The notes beneath the pieces are model-generated. The model had not been told where the DNA came from. It saw nothing but the letters and a program-made list of their open reading frames with translations, and ran no database searches. From Bradyrhizobium daqingense (GTDB lineage: Bacteria > Pseudomonadota > Alphaproteobacteria > Rhizobiales > Xanthobacteraceae), in NCBI RefSeq assembly GCF_021044685.1, contig NZ_CP088014.1, forward strand, positions 1,860,001-1,924,000: a stretch of 64,000 bases of DNA, in the 5' to 3' direction. Positions 17,461 through 26,337 of the stretch are shown here, piece after piece. The first letter of the stretch is position 1; each line of letters begins with the position of its first letter. A program made the translations under genes and the position numbers.

Positions 17461-18861
17461 ATGAGCCGTACGGAGCAGGATTTCCTCGGACAGCGCGAGA
17501 TCGCCGACGATATCTATTACGGCGTTCAGACCATCCGGGGTAAGGAGAACTTCCACATCACCGGCATTCCGATGAACCAGGAGCCTTACTTCGTGAAGGC
17601 ACTTGGTTACGTCAAGAAGGCCGCCGCCATGGCCAATCGCGATCTCGGCGCGATCGACGCCAAAGTCGCGGACGCGATCATCCTGGGCTGCGATCGCGTC
17701 ATCGCCGGCGACATGATGGACCAGTTCGTCACCGACTTCATCCAGGGCGGCGCCGGCACGTCGACCAACATGAATGCCAACGAGGTGATCGCCAACCTCG
17801 CGCTGGAATCGCTCGGCTTCGGCAAGGGCGACTATCAGCATGTCAGCCCCAACGATCACGTCAATTACGGCCAGTCCACCAATGACACCTATCCGACCGC
17901 CTTTCGGCTGGCGCTGATCCTGCGGCTCGAGAGCTACATGACGGCGCTGCGCCAGCTCCAGGAGGCGTTCTTCGCCAAGGGCCGCGAGTTCGACCGCGTG
18001 CTGAAGATGGGACGCACGCATCTCCAGGACGCGGTGCCGATGTCGCTCGGTGCGGAATTCCGGGGATGGGGCACCACGATCGGCGAGGAGGTCGACCGCA
18101 TCTCCGAGGCGCGCGCCCTGCTGCGCGAGATCAATCTCGGCGCGACCGCGATCGGCACGTCGGTCACGGCCGCCGTCGGCTATCCAAAACTCGCGGTCCG
18201 GCATCTGAGTGCGCTGACCGGTGTCGACTTCATCCTCGCCGGTGATCTCGTCGAGGCGACCTCCGACACCGGCGCCTATGTGCAGCTCTCTGGCGTCCTC
18301 AAGCGCACCGCCAGCAAGCTGACCAAGATCTGCAACGACATCCGCCTGCTCGCCTCGGGCCCGCGCGCCGGCTTCAACGAGATCAACCTGCCGCAGCTTC
18401 AGCCGGGCTCCTCGATCATGCCCGGCAAGGTCAATCCGGTGATCCCCGAGGTGGTCAACCAGACCAGCTTCCTGGTCATCGGCCTCGACACCACGGTGAC
18501 GCTGGCGGCTTCCGCCGGCCAGCTCCAGCTCAACGTGATGGAGCCGGTGATCTCGTTCGCGCTGTTCTTCTCGATCCGAACCATGGAGCGTGCCGTCAAC
18601 AGCCTGCGCGAGAATTGCGTCGTGGGCATCACCGCCAACGAGGAGCATACCCGCAACATGGTGCTGAACTCGCTCGGCATCGTCACCGTGCTGAAGCCGC
18701 TGCTCGGCTACAAGCAATGCGCCGAGATCGCGCGCGAGGGCTACAAGAGCGGCAAGTCGCTGCACCAGATCGTCGTGATCGAACGCAAGCTGCTGACGCA
18801 GGAGAGATGGGACGAGATGTTCTCGTTCGAGCGGCTGATCAATCCGGATTTGATCGCGTAG
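17461..18861 (+). CDS. aspA: Aspartate ammonia-lyase
   Basis: Aspartase deaminates L-aspartate reversibly to fumarate and ammonia. The 466 residues belong to the fumarase/aspartase superfamily: GAGTSTNMNANEVIAN and NDHVNYGQSTNDTYP near the front, GRTHLQDAVPMSLG in the middle, and the signature loop GSSIMPGKVNPVIPEVVNQ near residue 316, whose second Ser is the catalytic base. KxN of the signature and the absence of fumarase-C-type features favour aspartase. The ATG at 17461 is preceded by caaggagc; an upstream in-frame ATG at 17443 is less well placed. Confidence 0.93.
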   Translation: MSRTEQDFLGQREIADDIYYGVQTIRGKENFHITGIPMNQEPYFVKALGYVKKAAAMANRDLGAIDAKVADAIILGCDRVIAGDMMDQFVTDFIQGGAGTSTNMNANEVIANLALESLGFGKGDYQHVSPNDHVNYGQSTNDTYPTAFRLALILRLESYMTALRQLQEAFFAKGREFDRVLKMGRTHLQDAVPMSLGAEFRGWGTTIGEEVDRISEARALLREINLGATAIGTSVTAAVGYPKLAVRHLSALTGVDFILAGDLVEATSDTGAYVQLSGVLKRTASKLTKICNDIRLLASGPRAGFNEINLPQLQPGSSIMPGKVNPVIPEVVNQTSFLVIGLDTTVTLAASAGQLQLNVMEPVISFALFFSIRTMERAVNSLRENCVVGITANEEHTRNMVLNSLGIVTVLKPLLGYKQCAEIAREGYKSGKSLHQIVVIERKLLTQERWDEMFSFERLINPDLIA

Positions 18862-18886
18862 CGGTTGATTGTAAGCAGCTCTCGCG

Positions 18887-18977
18887 GCGTCATTACGAGG
18901 AGTTCTTGCGACGAAGCAATCCAGACTACCTCCGCGGAAACAGTCTGGATTGCTTCGCTTCGCTTGCAATGACGGAG
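18887..18977. repeat. Long inverted repeat, intergenic
   Basis: The arms gacgaagcaatccagact and agtctggattgcttcgcttc flank a short loop containing tccgcgga, and outer parts gtcatta / aatgac also pair. The roughly 90-base palindrome sits between aspA and the first NMO-like gene and resembles a Bradyrhizobium interspersed repeat. Confidence 0.75.
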
Positions 18978-19125
18978 AAGCGGACGGCTAGGAATTCCGC
19001 CATTTGGAATTGCGCCGACCCCATCGGCCACGGCGTCAAAACGCAATACTTGACAGTGGAAAGATTGCCTTGTTGGTATCATTCCAATCTTCAATTTTTG
19101 AGCGCCAAGAGAGGATCGTTCCGCA

Positions 19126-20094
19126 ATGTCCATGCCTGCCTTGTTCAAGGGACGCCTGTCGATCCCCGTGATCGGTTCGCCGCTCTTCATCATCTCGGTG
19201 CCCGACCTCGTGATCGCGCAGTGCAAGGCGGGCGTGGTCGGCTCGTTTCCGGCACTGAACGCGCGGCCGCCGGAGCTGCTCGACGAGTGGCTGGCGCGGA
19301 TCACCGAAGAGCTCGCGGCCTATGACCGCGCGCATCCCGAGCGGCCGTCGGCGCCGTTTGCGGTCAACCAGATCGTGCACAAGTCGAACAATCGTCTCGA
19401 CCACGACATGCAGCTCTGCGCCAAGTACAAGGTGCCGATGATCATCTCCTCGCTCGGGGCGCGCGAGGAACTGAACCAGGCTGTGCACGGCTGGGGCGGC
19501 ATCGTCTTCCACGACGTGATCAACCAGAAATTCGCGCACAAGGCCATCGAGAAGGGCGCCGACGGCCTGATCCTGGTCGCGGCCGGCGCCGGCGGCCATG
19601 CCGGCACCATCTCGCCGCTCGCTTTCGTCGCCGAGACGCGGAAGTGGTTCGACGGTCCGATCGCGCTGTCGGGGGCGATCGGCAACGGCAAGGCGATCCG
19701 TGCGGCGCGCATTCTCGGCGCAGATTTCGCCTATATCGGCTCCGCCTTCATCGCGACCAAGGAAGCCAACGCGGTCGACAGGTACAAGGAGATGATCGCG
19801 GGCTCGAGCGCCGACGACATCGTCTATTCCAATCTCTTCACCGGCGTGCACGGCAATTATCTGAAGCCCTCGATCCTCGCCGCCGGCATGGATCCGGAAG
19901 ACCTGCCGACTTCCGATCCCTCCAAGATGAACTTCGGCACCGACGCCTCCGGTGAGCGCGCCAAGCCGAAGGCCTGGAAGGAGATCTGGGGAAGCGGCCA
20001 GGGCATCGGCAGCGTCGACGGCATCGTACCCGCCGCCGACCTGATCGCGCGCTTCAAAAAGGAATACGAGGAAGCGATCGATCCGCCGTTGTGA
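19126..20094 (+). CDS. Nitronate monooxygenase-like FMN protein (NMO copy 1)
   Basis: A 322-residue TIM-barrel flavoprotein of the 2-nitropropane dioxygenase/nitronate monooxygenase family. PVIGSPLFIISVPDLVIAQ gives the N-terminal FMN-binding strand, VFHDVINQKFAHKA the middle, and VAAGAGGHAG the motif that carries the catalytic His158; ALSGAIGNGKAIRAARILGADFAYIGSAFI binds the FMN phosphate. It shares most of its length with the copy at 58876. It precedes a TesB-like thioesterase on the same strand. The true substrate is unknown; these proteins are often near acyl-CoA genes, and nitronate oxidation should be treated as a family label. Confidence 0.88.
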   Translation: MSMPALFKGRLSIPVIGSPLFIISVPDLVIAQCKAGVVGSFPALNARPPELLDEWLARITEELAAYDRAHPERPSAPFAVNQIVHKSNNRLDHDMQLCAKYKVPMIISSLGAREELNQAVHGWGGIVFHDVINQKFAHKAIEKGADGLILVAAGAGGHAGTISPLAFVAETRKWFDGPIALSGAIGNGKAIRAARILGADFAYIGSAFIATKEANAVDRYKEMIAGSSADDIVYSNLFTGVHGNYLKPSILAAGMDPEDLPTSDPSKMNFGTDASGERAKPKAWKEIWGSGQGIGSVDGIVPAADLIARFKKEYEEAIDPPL

Positions 20095-20098
20095 CCCT

Positions 20099-20220
20099 CT
20101 CGTGTCCCGGACACGCTGCAGCGTGCAACGCTACCCCGCAGAGCCGGGACCCATCGTGCTAAATTATGGACCCCGGATCAGCAGCGCACCGCCAGGCGCT
20201 GGGCAGCGTCCGGGGAACGT
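20099..20220. repeat. Intergenic repeat (gtcccgg...ccgggac type)
   Basis: The pair gtcccggac / gccgggac encloses gctgcagcgtgc, followed by a second related block with ccggggaac. It resembles the interspersed repeats of Bradyrhizobium intergenic DNA. It fills nearly all of the space between NMO copy 1 and the thioesterase gene. Confidence 0.6.
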
Positions 20221-20241
20221 CAACCGAGACTGATTGAACCG

Positions 20242-21015
20242 ATGTCCGCCATCTATCGCGTCGACGGCAACAACGTCGTCACCAGCCCGGATGCAGCCGG
20301 TCCCTGGGACCGGCGCATGCAGCATGGTTCGGCGCCGGCGTCGCTGGTGACGTGGGCGGCCGAACGCATCCCGACACCGGTGCTGATGAACATCGCGCGC
20401 GTGACCATCGACCTGATGCGTCCGGTGCCGGTCGCGCCGCTCACGATTGCGACCGAAATCCTGCGTGAGGGCCGCAAGATCCAGCTCTGCGAGATCAAGC
20501 TGCTGGCGGATGGCGTGCAGGTGGTCGGTGCCACCGTGCTCAAGATCAAGGCGCAGGCGCAGACGCTGCCCGCTGACGTCAAAGAGCTGCCGGTGACGTT
20601 GCCGTCACCCGAGGACTCGCTGGTCGAGGACGGTCACGCCGCCACCAGCCCGTTCGTGCGATCCGTCTCGATGCGCGCCGCGCGCGGCCGCTTCGGCCAG
20701 GCCGGCGCGGGCGCGATCTGGTTTCGCGTCGACCATCCGCTCATCGAAGGCGAGGCCATCTCGCAGGCGATGCGCGCCGTGGTCGCCGCCGACTTCTCCA
20801 ACGGCACGGCCTCAACGCTCGACTTCCGCGCCTGGACCTACATCAACGCCGATCTCACCGTGAGCTTTTCGCGCCAGCCGGTCGGCGAGTGGATATTGCT
20901 CGACGGTGAATCCTGGATTGGCCCCGACGGCGCCGGCCTTGCGATGTCACGTCTTGCCGACAGGCAAGGCTATTTCGGCCGTGCGGTGCAGAGTCTCGTG
21001 ATCGAGAAGCGGTGA
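20242..21015 (+). CDS. TesB-like acyl-CoA thioesterase (double hot-dog)
   Basis: A 257-residue thioesterase-superfamily protein with two tandem hot-dog domains (4HBT_3 type). The N-terminal half contains MQHGSAPASLVTWAAERIPTP and RVTIDLMRPVPVAPLTIATE, the C-terminal half AVVAADFSNGTASTLDFRAW and a second beta strand pattern TVSFSRQPVGEWILLDGESW that fits the TesB fold. It probably hydrolyses an acyl-CoA. The gene follows NMO copy 1 in the same direction; a repeat of about 120 bases separates them. Substrate unknown. Confidence 0.85.
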   Translation: MSAIYRVDGNNVVTSPDAAGPWDRRMQHGSAPASLVTWAAERIPTPVLMNIARVTIDLMRPVPVAPLTIATEILREGRKIQLCEIKLLADGVQVVGATVLKIKAQAQTLPADVKELPVTLPSPEDSLVEDGHAATSPFVRSVSMRAARGRFGQAGAGAIWFRVDHPLIEGEAISQAMRAVVAADFSNGTASTLDFRAWTYINADLTVSFSRQPVGEWILLDGESWIGPDGAGLAMSRLADRQGYFGRAVQSLVIEKR

Positions 21016-21120
21016 GCGTAACGGCCCGCAACGTGACCGCGCCCTGAGCCGATTGAACGGCAGGCTTCCGCCGCCGCGGAAGGGATGCTTGGTCGTGTTC
21101 GACACCGGCATCCTGCCAGT

Positions 21121-21219
21121 TCACATGCCGTAGAAGATCTTGATCCCCCACAGCATCACGATGATAGCCGTGATCAACGTAATCGCGGCGACTGCACTTT
21201 CCAGGGAAGCGACTCTCAT
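21121..21219 (-). CDS. Putative 32-aa single-pass membrane peptide
   Basis: The frame reads MRVASLESAVAAITL then a hydrophobic ITAIIVMLWGIKIFYGM, giving one predicted transmembrane helix with a short N-terminal polar part. A ribosome site ggag sits 6 bases before the ATG on the minus strand. Nothing else is coding in the 343-base gap between the thioesterase and the ligase gene. It is too short for routine gene finders; coding is likely but not proven. Confidence 0.5.
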   Translation of the reverse strand: MRVASLESAVAAITLITAIIVMLWGIKIFYGM

Positions 21220-21358
21220 GTCCTACTCCGCTTCCCAGCCCCGTCAGCGGTCTAGTTGATTCCCGGATTCGCGAGCAATCGTGCGGGTGTCGCCGGCGCG
21301 TACTCCGTTGCACATTGTGGTGTCCCGGCCACAACAACACCGTAGAATTCCGGGGTAT

Positions 21359-22921
21359 TTACCCCACCATCCGGTCCCGTCCGCTCCAGAAGCCCGCACG
21401 CAGTACCTTCTTGTCGACCTTGCCGACGCCGGTCATCGGCAGCTGTTTGACGAACTGAATCTGCTTTGGTGCATGCGCCGAGCCTTTCCGTGCCTTCACG
21501 AGGTTGATCAGTTCGTCCGGATCGGGCCTGGCGCCCTCGCGCGGCACGACGACGGCTGTGACGGCCTCGCCCCATTTCTCGTCGGGAATGCCGACGACGG
21601 CGACCATCGCGACGTCGGCATGTTGCGACAGCACGTCCTCGACCTCGCGCGGGAAGATGTTGAAGCCGCCGGAGACGATCATGTCCTTCTTGCGGTCGAG
21701 GATGAACATGTAGCCGCGCTCGTCCTGGCGCGCGATGTCGCCGGTGTGGACCCAACCGTTCCTAAGCGTCTCGGCGGTGATGTCGGGCCGCTTCCAGTAC
21801 TCCGCCATCACGTGCGGGGCGCGCACGCAGATCTCGCCGGCCTCGCCCGTCTTCACCTCCTGGTCGTCGTCGTCGAGGATCCTGACCTCGCAGGCCGCGA
21901 TCGGAAAGCCGCAGGACAGGAACAGCTCGGGCCTCCTGGGATCGTGGTCCGCCTTGCGCAGCACCGAGACGGGATAACATTCGGTCTGGCCGTAAAGCTG
22001 CGAGAACACCGGCCCGATGCGTTCGATTCCTTCGACCAGCCGGCTCGGCGACATCGCGGAGGCGCCATAGAGCACCAGCTCGAGCGAGGAGAGATCCGTC
22101 TTGTTCAGCGCGGGCTGATCGAGCAGCACGTAGATCATGGTCGGCACGAACAGCGTGAAGTTAATGCGCTCGCGCGCGATCGTGGCCAGCACGGCTTCGG
22201 GATCGAAACCTTTCAGCATGTGCACGGTGCCGCCGCGCATCAATGTCGGCAGCACCTTCGTGCCTGCGACGTGACTGATCGGCGCGACCGTGAGATAGCG
22301 CGCGGCCTCGGGAATCTCGAAATCGGCGAGGATCGCGCCGGCGGCGCCGGCATTTTCGCGATGATAGCGCAGCGCGCCCTTGGATTTGCCGGTGGTGCCG
22401 CCGGTGTAGTTCAGCGTCGCGAGATCGTCGGGGCCGGCGAGGCACTGCGCGCTGGCATGTCCCCCATTCTCGATCGCCGCCAACAGGTCGACGCCGTAGC
22501 CGGCCGGCCCCATGGTGAAGATCGCCTTGAGCCGGCCGGCTCTCGCGGCGAGCTCGCCGCCGCGGTCGCGGAAGGCGGCGGCATCGACCACCAGCATCTC
22601 GGCTTCGGAATCCTCGAGCTGAAACAGCTGGTCCTCGAGCGACCCCAGCGGATGCAGCCAGGTGATGCAGAGCCGGGCCAGTTGCGCCGCGACACCGGCG
22701 CACCAGGTGTCGGCGCGGTTCGCGGTGAGGAAGGCGACGCGCGCGCCGGGCTGCAGGCCGAGCCGCATGAACACGCTCTGGATACGTCCGATCAGGTCGA
22801 TCGTGCCCTGATAGCTCAGCGATCCCCCGGGCCAGGCAAAAGCGGTGCGATCGGGATGGCGCGACAGCGCCCGTAGCGTCTGCGCACAAGCCGGGGACGA
22901 TGCGTGGAGCGGATCGGGCAT
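21359..22921 (-). CDS. Acyl-CoA synthetase (AMP-forming)
   Basis: A 520-residue member of the adenylate-forming ligases. Motifs in order: NYTGGTTGKSKGALRYHREN (P-loop), LYGQTECYPVS (A5), GYMFILDRKKDMIVSGGFN (hinge and A8) and the C-terminal GVGKVDKKVLR with the catalytic lysine. The start MPDPLHASSPACAQTLRALS at 22921 is chosen because a divergent gene begins only 40 bases away and upstream residues in this frame are antisense to it. It resembles the medium/long-chain fatty-acid or aromatic-acid ligases; the substrate is not predictable from sequence. Confidence 0.9.
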   Translation of the reverse strand: MPDPLHASSPACAQTLRALSRHPDRTAFAWPGGSLSYQGTIDLIGRIQSVFMRLGLQPGARVAFLTANRADTWCAGVAAQLARLCITWLHPLGSLEDQLFQLEDSEAEMLVVDAAAFRDRGGELAARAGRLKAIFTMGPAGYGVDLLAAIENGGHASAQCLAGPDDLATLNYTGGTTGKSKGALRYHRENAGAAGAILADFEIPEAARYLTVAPISHVAGTKVLPTLMRGGTVHMLKGFDPEAVLATIARERINFTLFVPTMIYVLLDQPALNKTDLSSLELVLYGASAMSPSRLVEGIERIGPVFSQLYGQTECYPVSVLRKADHDPRRPELFLSCGFPIAACEVRILDDDDQEVKTGEAGEICVRAPHVMAEYWKRPDITAETLRNGWVHTGDIARQDERGYMFILDRKKDMIVSGGFNIFPREVEDVLSQHADVAMVAVVGIPDEKWGEAVTAVVVPREGARPDPDELINLVKARKGSAHAPKQIQFVKQLPMTGVGKVDKKVLRAGFWSGRDRMVG

Positions 22922-22961
22922 ATGTTTCCTCGTTGCTTTGTCGCCGGCTTGTGACGTGCCA

Positions 22962-23987
22962 ATGTTGCCGATGACGCTAGCACAGCGACTGCGGGATGAA
23001 AGCCTGCGCAGGGAGGCGAGCTTGCCATCGGATCGACTGCAACGTTTCGGCGATCGTCTCGCTCTGCCGCTGATCGCGGCGCCGATGTTCCTGGTCTCGG
23101 GCGTCGAGCTGATGGTCGCGGCCTGCCGGAGCGGCGTGATCGGCAGCTTTCCCACAGCGAATTGCCGTGGCACGGAACAACTCGAAGACTGGCTCACCGA
23201 AATCGAGACGAGGTTGCGGCAGCATGAGGAGCAAACCGGACGCGAGGCCGCGCCGCTCTGCCCCAACCTGATCGTGCATCGCTCCAACGCGCGGCTCGCG
23301 CAGGATCTCGCCGTGCTGCTGCGGCACAAGCCGGAGATCGTCATCACCTCGGTCGGCTCGCCCGCGCCGGTGCTGAAGCCGCTGCACGATGCCGGCGCAT
23401 TGGTGCTGGCCGATGTCGCTTCGATCCGCCACGCCGAACGCGCGGCCGAAGCAGGTGCCGACGGGTTGGTACTGCTGACCGCCGGCGCCGGCGGCCAGAC
23501 CGGCTGGCTCAATCCATTCGCCTTCGTCCGCGCAGTCCGCGCATTCTATGACGGCATCATCGTGCTCGCCGGCGGCATCAGCGACGGCCGCGCGCTGCGT
23601 GCTGCCGAAGTGCTCGGCTGTGATCTCGCTTATATGGGCACCAAGTTCATCGCGACCCGCGAGAGCATGGCGGACGACCGCTACAAGCGGATGCTGGTCG
23701 AGAGCAGCGCCGACGACATCCTGCTCACCACCGCGTTCACCGGACTTCAGACCAGCATGCTGAGGCCGTCGATCCTGGCCGCAGGCCTTGATCCCGAGGA
23801 CCTGCCGGCGCATGGAGCGATCGACATCGCTGAGGATATCGACGTTGCCGCGCGCGAAAGCCGGCCGAAGCGCTGGCGGGACATCTGGAGCGGCGGGCAC
23901 TCGACCTCCGGTGTCACTGAGGTGCTCGCCGCCAGCGATCTCGTCGCCCGGATAGTTGCCGAATATCGCGAGGCCGCCGGGCAGTAG
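22962..23987 (+). CDS. Nitronate monooxygenase-like FMN protein, divergent copy lacking the catalytic His (NMO copy 2)
   Basis: A 341-residue TIM-barrel flavoprotein related to the copies at 19126 and 58876, with LIAAPMFLVSGVELMVAACR at the front and VLAGGISDGRALRAAEVLGC at the FMN-phosphate site. The loop that reads AGAGGHAG in the other two copies reads AGAGGQTG here, so the catalytic histidine position (Gln179) is changed; FHDVIN is also replaced by LADVAS. It starts 40 bases from the divergent acyl-CoA synthetase, so the pair probably shares a control region. An alternative start is ATG 22971. The altered site suggests a different reaction. Confidence 0.87.
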   Translation: MLPMTLAQRLRDESLRREASLPSDRLQRFGDRLALPLIAAPMFLVSGVELMVAACRSGVIGSFPTANCRGTEQLEDWLTEIETRLRQHEEQTGREAAPLCPNLIVHRSNARLAQDLAVLLRHKPEIVITSVGSPAPVLKPLHDAGALVLADVASIRHAERAAEAGADGLVLLTAGAGGQTGWLNPFAFVRAVRAFYDGIIVLAGGISDGRALRAAEVLGCDLAYMGTKFIATRESMADDRYKRMLVESSADDILLTTAFTGLQTSMLRPSILAAGLDPEDLPAHGAIDIAEDIDVAARESRPKRWRDIWSGGHSTSGVTEVLAASDLVARIVAEYREAAGQ

Positions 23988-24120
23988 GCCGTGCGGGAGA
24001 CGAGGCGCGACCCGACCACGGTTAATCCCGCGCTGTTCCGCCCCGTCCATTTAACGGCAGATTAACCATCGCCCGCCAAGAATCCCTCATGGCCGCCAAT
24101 CAGGACGAGAGGGACAGGCG

Positions 24121-24369
24121 ATGGATTTCGACTATCTCAACAGCAAGACAGCCGCGACGCTGGATGAAATCCGCGTCCGCGTGGCCCACGCGCTGGCGCG
24201 TCACCCGCTGTGCCGCAACGTCCGCTTCGACATCGTCAGCGTCCCCCGCACCCGCCGAGGCGGCAATTGGACGGTAACGCTGCAATCGGTCGAGCCGCGC
24301 GCGGTCTGGGAGGCGTCCGAGATCGTCGCCGACATCCAGGATGCCTACGAACTCTCGGCAGCGAGCTGA
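24121..24369 (+). CDS. Small conserved-looking hypothetical protein (82 aa)
   Basis: An 82-residue protein, MDFDYLNSKTAATLDEIRVR, that alternates helix and strand: a helix (DEIRVRVAHALARHPL), two beta strands (NVRFDIVSV and NWTVTLQSV) and a C-terminal helix (EASEIVADIQDAYEL). It has no signal peptide or membrane segment. A gagggacag purine stretch precedes the ATG. It resembles small single-domain proteins conserved in Bradyrhizobium; no function can be proposed. Confidence 0.72.
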   Translation: MDFDYLNSKTAATLDEIRVRVAHALARHPLCRNVRFDIVSVPRTRRGGNWTVTLQSVEPRAVWEASEIVADIQDAYELSAAS

Positions 24370-24505
24370 TTTCGTTGGATTTTTTCGCAGTGTGTCGCGG
24401 CCGGCATAGCGATTGTCGCAACGAAGGCACACTCAAGCCTTATTTCGTGCCTTTTTCCTCGGCAACGTTAACAAACTCGTGAAGCGCCCGCGCCCGGAGG
24501 GACGT

Positions 24506-25219
24506 TTGTCCAAAGCCATCACCATCACCGTGCTGACCTGTTTTCTCGTCCTCGGCGCCGCCACGACCGCCATTCTCGGCCGTGACAGCGTGCCTAGTGT
24601 CAGTGCGGAAATGATCTCGCAGACGCCTCCGGCCAAGCCGCTCGCCGCCAACCGCGCCGCCAAGGCCGACCGTCTGGTTCCCACCCTGGCGTTGGCCTCG
24701 GCCGCCTTCGAGCCGGTTCAGGTCGCTGCCGACAAGCTGGCCCAGGCCCCGGCGCTGACCGAGCCGCTGCGCCAGGCTTTTGCGGCCGCCACGCCCTCCG
24801 ACTTCCCGATGCCGAAACCGAGCGTGCACGAGGCGCCCGCCGCGACGGAGGTTCCCGCCGTCGAAGTCCCCGCCGCCAAGCCGAAGGTCGTGGCCAAGCC
24901 GCAGCCGCAGAAGAACTACACGCTACTGTCCGACGCGCAGATCGCGGGCATCAGGGATCGCCTGAAGCTGTCGTCGTCGCAGGAATATTATTGGCCGTCG
25001 GTCGAGACCGCGCTCCGCAACGTCGTCCGCAAAATCTCGGCCAACAAGCTCTCCAACCCGAATGCGCCGGGCGTGCCAATCGATCCGAATTGCGACGAGG
25101 TCCAGCAGCTGAAGTCGGCCGCGATGCCGCTGCTGTTCCAGCTGCGTGACGACCAGAAGGAAGAAGTGCGCAAGCTCGCCCGCATCATCGGGCTGGAGAA
25201 GGTGGCGCAGCAGATCTGA
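24506..25219 (+). CDS. Anchored or secreted Ala/Pro-rich hypothetical protein
   Basis: A hydrophobic N-terminal segment (AITITVLTCFLVLGAATTAIL) is followed by an Ala/Pro/Lys-rich linker (about residues 35-140) and a C-terminal helical domain beginning YTLLSDAQIAGIRDRLKLSS, which recalls LTXXQ-type periplasmic domains. There is no in-frame ATG before the hydrophobic segment; TTG at 24506 lies 4 bases after ggaggg and is preferred, with GTG 24479 or TTG 24413 as alternatives. The 237-residue product is probably periplasmic. Function unknown. It is followed by another secreted-type gene at 25306. Confidence 0.68.
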   Translation: MSKAITITVLTCFLVLGAATTAILGRDSVPSVSAEMISQTPPAKPLAANRAAKADRLVPTLALASAAFEPVQVAADKLAQAPALTEPLRQAFAAATPSDFPMPKPSVHEAPAATEVPAVEVPAAKPKVVAKPQPQKNYTLLSDAQIAGIRDRLKLSSSQEYYWPSVETALRNVVRKISANKLSNPNAPGVPIDPNCDEVQQLKSAAMPLLFQLRDDQKEEVRKLARIIGLEKVAQQI

Positions 25220-25305
25220 CGCGCAAGTTCCTTTCGGAACTGCTTCCGTATCAGGAACATCTGGCAATCAACGTGCGTTGCTCGCTCCAAAGAGGGAGTG
25301 GATCA

Positions 25306-26058
25306 ATGCGCGCCTCGACAGCCTATTTCGTCGGTGCCGGAACCATCATCGCGGCCATCGCCATTGGTCTCGGCGGCGGCATCGTTGCCGGCAACATCAT
25401 GAATCCGGTTTCGTCCAAACAGGGCCCGGACACCAGCAAGATGGCGCAACGCGCCGAATCCGCGGGCGCGCCGGCTGCGACGAACGCGCCATCGGAACGC
25501 GTGAATTATCTCACCGGATCGCAAGCCTTCGGCGCAATGATCGCCACGCCGGCGCAGGCCGAAGCCAAGCCTGAAATTGTAAAGTCTGAAACTGTAAAGC
25601 CCGAAGCCGCAAAGCCTGACCCTCAACCCGCTCAGGCGAATGCTGCGCCGCCGGCACCGCCACCTTCGCAGGCCGCTGCCGTCGAGCCGCCCAAGGAACA
25701 GGTCAAAGAGCAGCTCAAGCAACAGCCGAAGCCGGCCATCGCATCAATACCGAAGGCAGCAAATCCGGCCGAGCAGCAGGCATCGGCCGACCCGGCCGCG
25801 TCGGCTGACAACGCCTATGCCAAAGCCAGAGATGCCGACGTGAAGCGCGCTGCGTCCGAGCGACGCCGGATCGAGCGACGCGAGCGCTGGGCCGAGCGCC
25901 GTCATTACTACGACGCTCGCGAGCCGCGCGGCATGCGCGACCGCACCGATTGGGACGACGTCGCGCGCAACATCCGCGAGGATTCCGATGCGCGCGACTA
26001 TGCAGGCCGTTCGCGAAGCGGCTTCCCGCAGATCAGGCTGTTCGGGGACGACGACTGA
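25306..26058 (+). CDS. Membrane-anchored Pro/Ala/Lys-rich hypothetical protein
   Basis: A 250-residue protein with one N-terminal transmembrane helix (YFVGAGTIIAAIAIGLGGGI), a long low-complexity linker rich in Lys, Pro, Ala, Glu and Gln (for example AKPEIVKSETVKPEAAKPD) and a C-terminal basic segment with repeated RR/ER (ERRRIERRERWAERRHYYD). The ATG at 25306 follows agaggga. Composition suggests a periplasm-spanning or wall-binding protein. It has the same orientation as the preceding anchored protein, with an 86-base gap. No family recognised. Confidence 0.7.
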   Translation: MRASTAYFVGAGTIIAAIAIGLGGGIVAGNIMNPVSSKQGPDTSKMAQRAESAGAPAATNAPSERVNYLTGSQAFGAMIATPAQAEAKPEIVKSETVKPEAAKPDPQPAQANAAPPAPPPSQAAAVEPPKEQVKEQLKQQPKPAIASIPKAANPAEQQASADPAASADNAYAKARDADVKRAASERRRIERRERWAERRHYYDAREPRGMRDRTDWDDVARNIREDSDARDYAGRSRSGFPQIRLFGDDD

Positions 26059-26112
26059 CACCCGGTGAAGCGGAAGCGGGGTTCGCTCCGCTGGAAGCAG
26101 AGCAAGGCTGGT

Positions 26113-26337
26113 TCATCCCTCGCGAGACTCCACGACCTTGCAGCAGCCGTCCGAGAGCTTCGACTTGTTCTCGCGCAGGCAGGCATCCATCTGCGGCGGC
26201 TTGCCGACATGCTCGGCGCAGAATTTGCTGGCATCGCCGCGGCAGGCCATCTGCTCCTGCAGCGTCGGGACGGATTGCGCAGCGGCGGACAATGCGGTGG
26301 CAGCGAGCAGCAGCGCGGCAAGAACTGAAATCTTCAT
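26113..26337 (-). CDS. Small periplasmic cysteine-rich-repeat protein
   Basis: A 74-residue protein with a clear signal peptide (MKISVLAALLLAATALSAAA) and a mature part with five cysteines: MACRGDASKFC, DACLRENKSKLSDGCC. The spacing C-x7-C ... C-L-x8-LSxGC resembles the cysteine-rich GLG1-type repeat found in small bacterial secreted proteins. A ribosome site aaagaggtg precedes the ATG on the minus strand. Function unknown; disulfide formation in the periplasm is likely. Confidence 0.78.
   Translation of the reverse strand: MKISVLAALLLAATALSAAAQSVPTLQEQMACRGDASKFCAEHVGKPPQMDACLRENKSKLSDGCCKVVESREG

Noticed and set aside
17143..18969. A long minus-strand frame opposite aspA
   Set aside because: The aspartase reading on the plus strand has every family motif; the minus frame is a shadow.
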